Part shown: positions 44,151 through 54,981 of the stretch, piece by piece
How the letters are laid out: every line of letters begins with the position of its first letter
Position numbering within the stretch: the stretch's first letter is position 1
Origin: Emmonsiellopsis sp. PD_33
Lineage: Eukaryota; Ascomycota; Eurotiomycetes; Onygenales; Ajellomycetaceae
Length of the DNA: 59,010 nucleotides
Assembly: GCA_032988165.1 (NCBI GenBank)
Contig: JANTQF010000216.1
Span: 1 to 59,010, forward strand
Direction: 5' to 3'
The notes under the pieces: model-generated
Databases searched by the model: none
The model's input: the letters and a program-made list of their open reading frames with translations, nothing else
Told to the model about the DNA's origin: nothing
Position numbers and translations under genes: made by a program

Positions 44151-44298
44151 GGGTTTGGCTAAATCCACAGCACATTTACACTATTTTCACATAATTTTTC
44201 CACACTAAACCCAATTGGGAAAATTAAGCAGTCTATTCTCACATAATGATGGTGGCACTAAGTCTAATTGAGAAATATAGGTCTATTTTCACACTCCC
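44151..44298 (+). repeat. Left terminal inverted repeat of the MULE
   Basis: About 148 bp pairing with 46868-47015. It contains internal subrepeats: CTATT(T/C)TCACA begins at about 44181, 44233 and 44283, giving a ~50-bp period. Differences from the right copy are mostly transitions, including CA here versus CG there near the second subrepeat. Confidence 0.9.
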
Positions 44299-44411
44299 TA
44301 CTTAGTTATAGGTAGAATAACTCCTGCATGCCAACTCACAATGTTATCCTCTACCCTCTATGAATTAAATCAATTCAACCACCACAAATATTATTTCATC
44401 TTATCTTTATC

Positions 44412-46124
44412 ATGAATGGAAGCAATGATATTGAATTCTTTAGTGCCCCTAGTGATTTAGGTGATTCTGACCCTGAAAATGATGGAATTCCTACCATTAC
44501 TCCCACTGTTGTGAAATGCATCATGAAAGTCATTGGAATTAATTCCACCTCTACCCTTCCTACAGAAGAACACCCTGTACCACTGCAGCTCCCCCCTCCC
44601 CCTGAAGGAACTTTCACCTTTAAAGTAGATATCAAATGACATATTGATAACTGAGCTTGCTCTTATGGCTACACTATTATCATTCAATGCTATAATAAGT
44701 GGTTTTTTAACTAGATTTAAATAACTGAGCAGATCATTTACCTACAGTGTGATAGGGGTAACACTTATCAATCAAAATATACAGCACTAGCAATTAATGG
44801 CTGTCAGGTTAAAAGATCTCATACATCAACACACAAGATAGGCTGTCTGTTTGCCCTATGTCTCTATAACTACAGTGATGACAACAAATTTAATAGGTTT
44901 AATGAGAACTAAATATTAATGATGGTGAACCCCTCTCATAATTATAGCCCTGCAGATGAGATTGCACTACCCCTATATAAATATTATGATATTAAATAGG
45001 TATTTCCTGCAATTAATTGCTACCTGATGAGCAGTTTAATGGCCTGTCAAATAATGACACTGATGTAGCATGAATTTGATGGAAATCTTATAATTACTGT
45101 GAAGGATCTATATAATTAGCAGTAGGTTATATAACATTAATGTCTGGCCAGGCATCTTCAAATACAAGTAACTCTCATAGATTTTACTGAGAATTTCATT
45201 ATTTTTAATGTTAGAGACTCTGAATGGCAGATTATATAGATTGCTTTCTTTCATAAAGCTTTTCTGGCCTTTCTATGCAATTTCCCTAAGATGATCCTTA
45301 TAGATGCTATGTATAAGATTAACTGCTTCAACCTTCTAATAGTTAATATAGTTAGTTGCATGTCTATAAATTGCACATTTTATATAGATAGTATGTTCAT
45401 GAGGGAAATGACTTAGATGTATATATAGTTGCTGAATTACCTGCTATGAATATACTATATAACCTGCTAAATCTATTACCCTACTATAGTTATTAGTGAT
45501 GCAGATTTCTTGTTTATCTCAGTATCTTTTCATGCTTTACTATGTATAAAACACCTACTCTGTATATAGCATGTTAAGTGCAATATCCAGATGTTCATTA
45601 AAAAACACCTATATAATAAATCTCTGCATCAAGACCTTTCTGATATTACCATTACTACCCATGTCAACTTAATGTATGCCTCTATTAAAGTAGATATCTC
45701 AATGTTTCTCTATACAGTCACTAAGAAGGAATATACTATCACCTAGAAGGCTTTTTACTGCAAATATCAGATTATTTATCCTGCCATTATTAATTATTTA
45801 GCAAATTAATGGATTCCTCATAAGGAAAAGATCATAATGATATGGGTCAACTAAATAGTTCACTATAGAAATCTTGCAACATTGCAAGTAGAGGATTATT
45901 ATAAGGTAATAAAGGAAGTTCTCTCTCATGCTAGTATATTTCATGTTGGTGATGTGATCCTTCATTTACACTATTATCTTAATATATGGAATCTAGAGAT
46001 TCTTAGTGAGATAGCTACCAAAAAAATTGCTTGCAATTATAGATATACAAAAGCACTATTTAAAGACTACATAACTGTTATATCACCCTATGCCTTTGAT
46101 AAAATTCTTGATATTATAAAGTAG
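44412..46124 (+). pseudogene. Broken MULE transposase
   Basis: Not an intact gene: a 75-codon open start (44412-44639), then frequent stops, with one 80-codon open piece (45882-46124). Read in frame through the stops it keeps the expected order: an N-terminal FAR1/WRKY-GCM1-like segment (IYLQCDRG), then LIDAMYKINCFN (the MULE LxDxTYKTN motif), then VISDADF and an HLLCI.HV stretch (the second acidic and HxxC region), then a C-terminal helical part. Stops are both TGA and TAA/TAG. Homology is recognised from motif order; similarity extends to about 46,300 but is weak there. Confidence 0.8.
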
Positions 46125-46867
46125 TTCAATTTAGATGCAGATACTTACCTTCCTCTCTATATAGACTGCCTCTAAACCTCTATAAGACTCTTCTGTACTT
46201 ATATCATTCAACAGCATCTCATTAATAGGACATATTTGAGGGTAGAAGAGTTTAATCTGCACTGAGCACTTAATGTCTTAGATTTAGAGCTAATTGACTA
46301 CTGTCTGGCAGTTAATGAGTCAGAGCAGATAATCTTATATTCATATAATTGAATAGCTTGAATAGCTCTAGTTGCAGCAAGCAGATGAATCCTTTCTTAA
46401 TTTAAATAGATTAATCTGATGTTGGAAAGGGATCAACAGACAGTAGATCAGACAGTAAATCAGATAGCAGATTAAGTAGTACCCTCCTCTATACAGGCAA
46501 GAGGACATCCCCATGGGTGCCTGCAGGAATAGGGATAGGGGGGTAGGGATAGAGGGGATAGAGCACCTATTATAGTTGAGAATAATGATTTGAACATTCA
46601 AAATGTTCAAATGCAGAGCATGCAGAATGTTTTTAATATAAATATAGAAAATGTACAGAACTGAGAGATTTCTGGGTAGATTTCATAGATTTCCTTTGTT
46701 TTTTAATATTCTCCTTAATATTTGATATCTTATAATTGCCTACATGTGTTTTCCTCTATTTTTTACCTGTCTGTAGCACTATCCCTATCTTTTCTTATCT
46801 ACAGAGAGATTAATTAAAGAAGATGCCAGCAATATATGTTGAAAATCTCCCTTGCCCCCCCCCCTAT

Positions 46868-47015
46868 GGGAGTGTGGAAATAGACCTATATTTCTCAATT
46901 AGGCTTAGTGCCATGGCCATTATGTGAGAATAGACTGCTTAATTTTCCTGATTAGGACTAGTGCGGAAAAATTATGTGAGAATAGACTAAATGTGCTGTG
47001 GATTTAGCCAAACCC
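46868..47015 (-). repeat. Right terminal inverted repeat of the MULE
   Basis: Reverse complement of 44151-44298 with scattered transitions. Carries the only CpG left in the element. Confidence 0.9.
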
Positions 47016-47024
47016 AATCCAGGG
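47016..47024. repeat. Right target-site duplication AATCCAGGG
   Basis: Exact copy of 44142-44150, directly after the terminal CCAAACCC of the element. Confidence 0.85.
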
Positions 47025-47356
47025 GGGGAAATATCAAAAAGAATTATTTAAATCAAGGCTCCTAGAATGGATTGATATTTTTGATATTGCACGTAGTTTG
47101 AAGGGTCCCATGCCAGCTTCAAGCAGATGTTGAGTTGGAGGCAGTAATTTCTTTCAGCAGATACCATGGGATATTTTTCAATGTCCTCATCAAGTGTCTA
47201 CAGGGGTTATGGAGAATAGATGGATATAATCCCAGAATCAGGGTTTGGGGGGGGGAAAGCACACACGCACACAGATAGCCACTTTAACTAAATACACGCA
47301 TGCGTCCCCGCAATAGTGAGATAAAACTAATAAAAATCGGTAGTTACCCAGCCAGA
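47025..47356. other. 3' flank of GCN3 next to the transposon
   Basis: 332 bp, AT-rich, with a G-run at about 47,248-47,256 and a CA-rich patch. No gene seen. Confidence 0.5.
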
Positions 47357-48542
47357 TCAGAACCAGATCTTAATCAACTCCTCGCTCACAGCACTAGGCG
47401 TGAGCACGCCGCTTTCCGTAATCAGCGCAGAGATGAGGTGTGGTGGTGTAAAATCGACAGCGTCGCGCTTGAGAGGCTTTCTGTTCTCTAGCGGCGCAAG
47501 AGTTTCGCCGCTAAGTAGGGCGTTCAGGTGCTCTGATTTTTCCTTGGTTGGGGGCAGGAAATCTTCGACGTTATCTTTCTGTTCACTGCGCCCCGTGGCA
47601 GAAGGTTCGCTTGGGTCCGTTTTGAAATCAACAACCTCCTGGTTGATGGGCAGATCGTACTGGCCCAGGGGATATAGTCTGACGAATTTGTGGCTCTCAG
47701 CTACCACGTAGAATGGCTTTCCCTCAGCTTTCGCGAGGAGGCCCATTTGGTACGTTCCCATGCGCGAAATGATGCCACCATTTTCCACCACGCCTTCCGC
47801 GCCCACTATTACCATATCCACCATTCCTAGCGAGTATGCCACTGCAGATTCTGGAATTGTGGCTACCGAGATGCCCTTGGACCGGAGTGCAGTGACCGTA
47901 TCCATCCCCTCTAGATCCGAACCCGACGACTTGCCGTTAAGATCATGCCCACCCGAAACCACGTAGACGACCCGAAACCGAACCGCAGGCGCACCAGTCT
48001 CCCGTTGTTCCTCCGCAGCCTTCAGTAACAGCGCACTCACCACCCGTGAACCGCCATTTGTAAGAATGGTGCTTCCGTCCCGAACAAACCCCCTACCAAA
48101 CGCCGCTATCCTATCCCTACTCTCCTTTGCGCGCTTGATGAATAGTCGTCCATTGGACAGCAGATGTGCTCTGATCGCATTGAAGTCCCCCGCGGGGCCC
48201 AGCTGGCCGGGTCTTTGGAGAGTCGTTATCAGGTACCGTTGGAAAAGGTCAGTGCCGGCCGAGAGACCGATTGGATTGGGTATTGAGCGTTTGAGATGTG
48301 CTGTGTGTGTTTCGAGCAGGTCGAGGGTTTCGGAGATGGTGGAAGATGGGGAGTGGGTTAGGAGAAGAACCAGAGCTTCTATAGCCGCGATTGGCATGGT
48401 AAGGTCTGGATCTGAGCGGAGGAGGTCATTGTAGGTTGCGACAATGCTGGGAGGGGAGAGTGTCAGTGCCAAGTTCCAATCATTTGCGGGTTACACTGAG
48501 GGGGGCGTACTCGAAAGGTTTGGAGGTGTCGTTCGAAGACAT
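47357..48542 (-). CDS. GCN3: Translation initiation factor eIF2B subunit alpha
   Basis: Exons 48542-48511 (32 nt) and 48446-47357 (64-nt intron; splice TSKPFD|IVATYNDL) give 373 aa. Family features: PFDIVATYNDLLRSDPDLTM, FIKRAKESRDRIAAFG, GSTILTNGGSRVV, VRFRVVYVVSGG, VDMVIVGAEGVVENGGII, MGLLAKAEGKPFYVVAESHKF (given here in parts) and the terminal LISALITESGVLTPSAVSEE. It is the regulatory subunit of the eIF2 guanine-nucleotide exchange factor and senses phosphorylated eIF2 alpha in general amino-acid control. A ~50-residue charged insertion near 285-330 is usual in fungal members. The true start lies in the 32-nt first exon. Head-to-head with NUF2. Confidence 0.94.
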
Positions 48543-49108
48543 TTTGTCTACAGCCATCTCCGGCTAGGGGTATTGCCTATCGGCAAGCAAAAGCTGCGCC
48601 TTGCGATTTTCGTAAATATTTTCCAAGACAGTATAATTCGCGTAGTGTCGTATGCGCTGAGGGCAAGCTAGATCTGGGGTGGGATGCAGGTGGTGAAGTG
48701 CAAAGATGAGTCAGAAATAAGGTCTCAAAGTTGTGCAACTTTTCAGGGATCCGAATCACTTCTGCAATACAGGTCCTCGCTTTGGCGGTGCAGATAGACT
48801 GAATATAGGCAGAATTGCTGGAGAAGAGTGATATCAACCCAGCAAGATAGAATAAATTGGCCAAAATGGACGGAGAGAACGAGTTGATGCCAAGACTTTG
48901 CCCAACCCGCACTAGCCGCATGTTTGCACTGTTTGCACTCCGACCCCTCGGCGCTAAGCTGCTTTGGGCGCCATGCTGTCATCGCCTTCACGGTAAACAA
49001 AACAAATCAAAATCCTCTCCAGCAACAACCGTCGCAGTTTGATGCGCAGACATTGCTGAATACCGCCCTTTTTCTAGCGCTATCCGCTGATGCGCTTTCA
49101 CGTACAAC
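48543..49108. other. Divergent promoter, GCN3 / NUF2
   Basis: 566 bp shared by outward-facing genes. Several short ORFs on both strands, none recognisable. Confidence 0.55.
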
Positions 49109-50707
49109 ATGGCATACAATTCGCGAATGAGCCAGCAATTCCATGGCTCCCAACATCAGCGGAGCCGGAAGAAGGAACCTGACCCCGATGCCCTGATGCG
49201 ACTGGTAAGCTGAAGAAGAAAAACAGCAACGCGCAAGATCCATCGCATTCAAATTACTCACTTTTATTATAGCCAGATAAAGAAATTGCCGGATGTATCA
49301 ACGATATCGGTGTCCCCTTCTCCATTGGCGATCTCGTCAAGCCAAACCCGCAACAGATCCAGATGGTGTTCGAATCCTTCGCAGAACTCCTGATGAACGC
49401 TACCCGGGAAACCGTTGAGCCGGCCATGCGTGCAGCGGCGGATGATATATGTCCGGACAATGTTGACCTTATTCCGCCGGATACTCGCAATCTCATGGGG
49501 TTCTTTACGTCTTTGCGGAAGCTGATGGTGGAGGTGGGTTATTTCCCAGCTACCTGATTTATCTATCTATTGGTGGTGCTGATGCGCCCATTCTTTTTGA
49601 ACTTGTAGTGCGGTGTCAGTGACTTTGCATTTACCGACCTTACAAAACCTACGCATGATCGTCTTGTCAAGATATTCTCCTACCTGATAAATTTCGTCCG
49701 GTTCCGCGAAACCCAAACAACTGTGATAGACGAGCACTTCAGCAAATCGGAAACGACCAAGCTCCGCATCGAGGCATTGTATGCGGAAAATCAGGAGATG
49801 CAACAACGGTTAGACGATATGAGGCGACAACAAAAGGCAATGGAGGGACCAGTGAATGAAAAAATTAAGAGGAATGATGAGCTCAAAGTCAGGCTGCTAG
49901 AGTTGAGGAGGAGTCAAGAACGTATCGCTGAATCGCTTGAACGAGTTAAAGCAGAGAAAGCCCGAAAGCAAGCTTTCCTCGAAGAAATGACTGAAAAGAT
50001 ATTGAAAAGTCGGCAGGAAAGCGAGAAACTGCGGCCATATGTATTACAAAGCCCAGCAACGCTGCAGTCTTCACTAGCGGACTTATCGGATAACCTAACA
50101 AGAGATAAGACCCAGATTGACAATATGGAAAGGAGGATGCGCGCGTTGCAGACATCAATGGATACGTTTAACGTCGTCACCAACGACATTCAAAGCTGTA
50201 TCAAGGTTTTGGAAGATATAGCCACAGAGTTGCAAAAGGAGGAGGAAGAAGATGCCCGCGCTATCAGGAACAGGGATGCTCTTGCGGAGCGGGGGAATAC
50301 TGTGAGAGAAGTAGGTCTATTAGAGGAACGACTACAGCGACAATTAGCTCGATGGCACGAACGAACCGAAGCCCTAAGGAAAAGCAGCCGGGAAAAAGCA
50401 GAGTTGGCACAGGCTCGGATGGAGGAGTTGAGGGAGATACAGAAACAGCTGCGAGAAGAACGCGCCGAAAAACAGCGAGACATGGAACGGAGAAAGATCC
50501 GAATCGAGCAGACGGAGAAAAAGGTACATACCAGGCAACTCGGAAACTATTTCCAATCCTATATCATAGAAGGTTTTGCTAACTCCGCCGCAGATGGTCG
50601 ACCTGAAAGAGAATATCGAAAATGAAATCCACAGCGCCCATGACGAATATTTGAAGATGGAGTCGCATATCAAGCTGTACATCACAGAGATGGAAAAATG
50701 TCTCTGA
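49109..50707 (+). CDS. NUF2: Kinetochore NDC80-complex subunit NUF2
   Basis: Exons 49109-49204, 49273-49533, 49609-50523, 50594-50707 (introns of 68, 75 and 70 nt) give 461 aa. The N terminus (ALMRLPDKEIAGCINDIGVP, then FSIGDLVKPNPQQIQMVFES and GFFTSLRKLM) is the calponin-homology-like Nuf2 head that binds microtubules with Ndc80. From about residue 165 the protein is a long heptad-rich coiled coil to the end (KSETTKLRIEALYAENQEMQ onward), which pairs with Ndc80 and then Spc24/25. Exon 4 starts at its own ATG codon but is internal (EQTEKK|MVDLKENIE). Length matches fungal Nuf2. With DAD3, it is the second kinetochore gene of the window. Confidence 0.95.
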
Positions 50708-50895
50708 ATGAGGTCGAGTATGCATGATGGAACGGGATACGGGAGTTCGTTTGGCTTGGATTTTGGGATACCCTAATGGTCTGGTCGATTTGGTGTTTTC
50801 CTCTGGATGTATGATGGAGCCTTGCATAAACAGCGGGACAGCTTGCAATTTTCACACGGTTTATATATATATTCTTCCTCCGTATATAATTTCTT

Positions 50896-51570
50896 TCAAA
50901 CAAAGTGAAACCATCTTTTGGCAATCTGCTTCGCCTTCAAGGTTCTTGATTGGGAGCCTTCCTCTATCACCCGCCTCTGGTCACTGAGCAAGGGGATATC
51001 TCTATCCCACATGCTGCTTCTAGCATCGTCTTCGTTATTGACATCGTTGCATTCGCATATCGTCAAGTTAACTCTTTCCTTTGCGGAAACCTCCACGGCG
51101 AGGGCAAGAGTTTTTGCGATCCCCTGTGCGGAAAACTCTCGGGCCTGATAATGGAGAGCGACAAGATCCAGGATTGCCAGGACCTGTCTTCCCGGGTATC
51201 TAGAATCCCCTTCTAGCGGAGGGATTGGCCTGTGGAAAACAGATATATATGCACGAAAATGATCAAGAGTGGGGCAAAAGGCCAGCGTAACCCTTTTTGA
51301 CTGGGATATCAACCGGATCGTGTTGTAAAGTTGAGGGTTGAGCAATATATTTCTGTCGTTGCCGGTGCGATCCTGGGAGAGCTGTGGTGACGTATCTGGG
51401 TCTTCGTGTAGGGAAGCACGCGCGATTGAAGCACAGAGTTGTTGGAGGAAGGCTTCTTTGGTAGAGCATACTACCAGCGTAATTGCAGATGCGTCTCCAT
51501 TAAGTAGATATTCCACGAAGTCCGCTGCGGTGTCAAAGGGTTGGACGGTTGCATTTGGGTTGAAGGCCAT
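50896..51570 (-). CDS. Conserved-looking protein of unknown function, 224 aa
   Basis: Single exon starting MAFNPNATVQPFD and ending RWFHFV. I do not recognise the family. Alternating hydrophobic strands (AITLVVCSTKEAFL, RVTLAFCPTLDHFRAYISVF, RQVLAILDLVALH) and helices resemble a small alpha/beta Rossmann- or RecA-like fold without an ATP-binding loop, but this is only a pattern impression. Coding status is supported by length, a sensible ATG, and a short gap to the convergent NUF2 (188 bp) and to the divergent AP-3 beta gene (385 bp). No signal peptide or membrane helix. Confidence 0.65.
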   Translation of the reverse strand: MAFNPNATVQPFDTAADFVEYLLNGDASAITLVVCSTKEAFLQQLCASIARASLHEDPDTSPQLSQDRTGNDRNILLNPQLYNTIRLISQSKRVTLAFCPTLDHFRAYISVFHRPIPPLEGDSRYPGRQVLAILDLVALHYQAREFSAQGIAKTLALAVEVSAKERVNLTICECNDVNNEDDARSSMWDRDIPLLSDQRRVIEEGSQSRTLKAKQIAKRWFHFV

Positions 51571-51955
51571 AGCGGCGGCCAGGCCTAGCAGTTAATGGCT
51601 TTTCAGGCAATTAGACAGCGGAATATGTTCCGCAGGGCGGCTGTCTATAGGGGATGGCGGACATCATAGCTGCAGCTGTCTCTGTCCGTCCGCGGCCCTC
51701 GACATCAGACGCTGGTGGTGTTGACAGAGGTTGGAGGTTGATGTCGCAGTATTTAGATGCCGCGGGTGGTCTGTGCGCTGGCTGCTGCCAACCGCCACCA
51801 AAGCTTCCAGATCCCTGAGCCAGATCATTTGCTGGCGACCTCCGTCATCAACCACCATCCCACCAGCAATCCGCTCCCACCGCCTCGCTCCGTTTCATGA
51901 CCACCCCTGCTATATAGCAACCAGCTGCGGGCGCGGCTGGCCTTGGAGGTCAGAG
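51571..51955. other. Divergent promoter, 224-aa gene / AP-3 beta
   Basis: 385 bp between two outward-facing start codons, pyrimidine-rich toward AP-3 beta. No gene supported. Confidence 0.55.
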
Positions 51956-54482
51956 ATGGAGACAATCTCACGCATCTCCTCCATGCTTGAAACAGGTATC
52001 TCCCGCCTTCTGTTATCCCCCCCACCAACAAATCATCCGTGTCTGACATTCTATCTCTAGCTCGGGAGCTCACAATAGAAGCGGCGCAGAGTGCCAGCCA
52101 CTCCAGGGGCGCCTTCAAATCAAACTCTGCGCATCGACATGCCTCGTTCTCGCAGATCAAGAAGCTCCTCGACAGCAGGAGTGATCGGGATATCCTGGAC
52201 GGGTTGCGGAAGGTCTTGTCGGTATGCGAGGAACTTTAGATGCACCCGAAGATATGACGGAATACTGACTGTATCTCCAGGCGATGTACAGGTCCGAGCC
52301 CTGCCTCCCGTACTTCTCCTCCGTCGTCAAGAACGTTGCGAACCCGAATATCGAAGTCAAGAAGCTGGTCTATATATACCTGCTCCACCATGCGGAATCC
52401 GAACCGGACCTTGCTCTCCTCTCTATCAATGCCATCCAGAAGTCCCTGACTGACCAAAACCCCCAAGTGCGCGCCATGGCTTTGCGGACAATGTCCGGAA
52501 TCAGGGTTCCAGTAATAAGTCAGATCGTTTCGTTGGCGATAAAGCGCGGATGTGGAGATATGAGCCCGCACGTTCGCAAAGCCGCGGCTCTGGCCATTTC
52601 CAAGTGCTATAACCTCGATCCGTCTACGCTACCACAGTTATTGGACTATCTGTCGACGCTCTTGGGTGACAGTCAGTATTTTGTCGTGGGGCCCGCAGTG
52701 TCCACGTTTCTTGAAGTTTGCCCTGACCGCATCGACTTGATACACAAACACTATCGGAGTCTTGTTAAGAAACTGGTGGATATGGATGAGTGGGGTCAAC
52801 TTGCCACTTTACGACTGATGGCGATATACGCTAGGAAATGCTTTCCCAGAAGGACAGAGAGGGTTAAGATTACAAACTCCAAGGGGTTTTACGATGACGA
52901 AAGCAATGCACAAGAGGAAGAGTACGGTGAGGAAGTTCAGGTCGTAGACCCCGATCTTGATCTTCTGCTCAAAGCGTGCAAACCTTTGCTCCAGAGCCGT
53001 AACGCGGCCGTCATTGTGAGCGTCGTACGCCTCTTCCTTTATCTCGGGACTCCATCACACCTGGAAACCGCTATTGGTCCCTTGGTGGCTTTGCTACGCA
53101 GTCCGCAGGATATCCAACACGTTGCATTATATAATATTATATGTGTGGCTCTTATTGACCCGAAGCCCTTCCTCAGATACACATCCCATTTCCTCATACG
53201 CTCGTCCGACGTCCCTCATATATGGAGATTGAAATTGGAGATCCTGACTATTCTTTTCCCACACTGTGGAATGCACCTTAAGGGCATTATCCTAAGTGAA
53301 TTAGAGCATTTTTCTAGTGAGTCGCAGCCCGACCTGGTCCGAGAGAGTGTCCGGGCAATAGGCAGATGTGCACAGAGTGATACCGCAACATCAGCGCGGT
53401 GTCTTCGGGTTCTTCTCAGTCAAATATCTAGCGCGGACGACAACCTAGTATCGGAAGCTTTGACAGTTATCAGACATCTTATTCAGCAAGACCCAGCATC
53501 ACACAAGAAGACCGTTGTCATGTTAGCCAAGCATCTAGACACAACAACCAGCCCTGATGCTAGAGCCAGCATAATATGGCTAGTCGGAGAGTTTGCTGGG
53601 GTCGATATCGGCAACAACATTGCCCCTGATGTCCTCCGGATCCTCGCAAAGGGATTTGCAGACGAATCCGAACCGGCAAAGCAACAAATTGTCCTACTAG
53701 GCGCGAAGGTGTACCTCCATCACTTGTTACAAACATCCGAATCCGCAGAAACAGCGGTCTACAGCGACGGCCAAACCCATGAGGAAAATCACGAGGAAAA
53801 CCAAGAACTCCCAAGCCCGCAACCCCAGGAAGAGGACCCTATTGCCACCTTATGGCAATACATCCTCCTCCTAGCCCGCTACGACACTTCCTACGACCTT
53901 CGAGACCGAGCCCGCCTATACAAGTCCCTCCTCGCAGTCCCCAGCTCCACTCAACTCGCCAGCCTCCTCCTCTTAGCCCCCAAACCCGTTCCATTCACAC
54001 CCTCGCCTTCTGAGACCCGCAAGGACCTCCTCCTTGGCTCATCCACCTTGGTCATCGGGCCCGAAGCTGGCATCCATGGCCTTCGCGGTTATGAACCGCT
54101 TCCCGATTGGGTGGAGGCCGGCAAGGAACCTGATCCGAATTTGCGCGACGATGGTGGCAAGGCTGTGTTTAGTGAGAAAGGGGGACTGACAGCTGGCGAA
54201 AGGCTTGATCAGGCGTTGAAGGAGCATGGAGTTGATACGGGAAGACCGAGGCAGAATGGTGGTGTTGTGGGCAATGGGAAGAAGACTTTGGATGATTGGC
54301 TGGCGGAGGAGGAGACGGAGACAGAGACAGATGAGGAAGGGAGTTCGGAAGAGGAGGAGACGGAAGAAGAGGAAAGTGGTGATGATGAAGAAGAGGAAGA
54401 GGAGGAGGAAGAGTCAGCGGACGAATATGAGGAAGATGACGACGAAGCAGACACGAACGAAAAGGCGGGCTTGATGACTTGA
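51956..54482 (+). CDS. APL6: AP-3 adaptor complex subunit beta
   Basis: Exons 51956-51995 (40 nt), 52061-52221, 52281-54482 (introns of 65 and 59 nt) give 800 aa. METISRISSMLETARELTIE opens the adaptin trunk. The HEAT-like repeats carry FSQIKKLLDSRSDRDILDGL, YFSSVVKNVANPNIEVKKLV, YIYLLHHAESEPDLALLSIN and DKNPQVRAMALRTMSGIRV-like segments, all typical beta-adaptin sequence; AFKSNSAHRHASF is diagnostic of the AP-3 branch. AP-3 carries cargo from Golgi/endosomes to the vacuole. After the trunk (to about 640) comes a hinge ending in a Ser/Glu/Asp block. The beta-ear of animal AP-3 beta is absent, as in fungal members. Confidence 0.93.
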
Positions 54483-54906
54483 TGTGCTGGCCAGCCTTGT
54501 TGGATGTTGCATGTCTGGCTTTATTTGAGTTTTTTTAACGATATTTTGACCATGTTATGTTTATATCTAGATGGGTCATGGGTATCACTGGTATATATAG
54601 TTGCATTTTCCCCCTGGAATATCGGTAATGTCGTTCTATCCTTAGTGGGCAGGCAAGAAATATATATTTGCCATCTAGAGAGCCGGGTACCCAAAACGAC
54701 ACAGCACCAATACAAAATCTACCCACATACATTTCACAAATGACAACATACCCAGCTATAAACAATAAAATACGGCACCTAGGCATTAAAAACCAAACCA
54801 CCTAGCCATCTCCATTCACAGTGTGAAGCAACACTGTTTATGACGTACCAAAGAAGCCCCAAACCCTAATAATCTCAAGTCCCCACCCAGACCATCACCA
54901 AAGCAT
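54483..54906. other. AP-3 beta 3' flank and tRNA upstream region
   Basis: T-rich 3' flank first. AACCCTAA at 54862-54869 lies 38 bp upstream of the tRNA. No gene seen. Confidence 0.5.
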
Positions 54907-54977
54907 GGTTGTATAGTGTAGCGGTTAGCACGCCAGATTCTGATTCTGGAGACCTGGGTTCGATTCCCAGTACGACC
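54907..54977 (+). tRNA. tRNA-Gln (anticodon CUG)
   Basis: A 71-nt cloverleaf without intron. Acceptor stem GGTTGTA pairs with TACGACC. The anticodon arm CCAGA-TTCTGAT-TCTGG puts CTG in the loop, reading the CAG glutamine codon. The T arm is CTGGG-TTCGATT-CCCAG, which contains the B box GGTTCGATTCC (54957-54967). No CCA encoded, as in eukaryotes. Followed at once by TTTT. Confidence 0.96.
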
Positions 54978-54981
54978 TTTT
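54978..54981 (+). terminator. RNA polymerase III terminator (TTTT)
   Basis: Four T residues directly after the tRNA acceptor stem; longer T runs follow within 20 bp as backup. Confidence 0.8.

Larger units (their letters stand above)
44151..47015. mobile_element. Mutator-like (MULE) DNA transposon, decayed, 2,865 bp
   Basis: The element starts GGGTTTGGCTAAATCCACAG and ends with its exact reverse complement. Terminal inverted repeats are about 148 bp, flanked by a 9-bp (or 11-bp) target duplication, in the Mutator range. The interior is AT-rich and translates, through many stops, to a MULE transposase (fungal Hop-like class by resemblance). It contains only one CpG (46964-46965). It is inserted between the 3' ends of two convergent genes (CxxC protein and GCN3) and interrupts neither. 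Confidence 0.9.

Noticed and set aside
45882..46124. 80-codon ORF inside the AT-rich element as a stand-alone gene
   Set aside because: It is the longest surviving open piece of the broken MULE transposase, not an independent gene.
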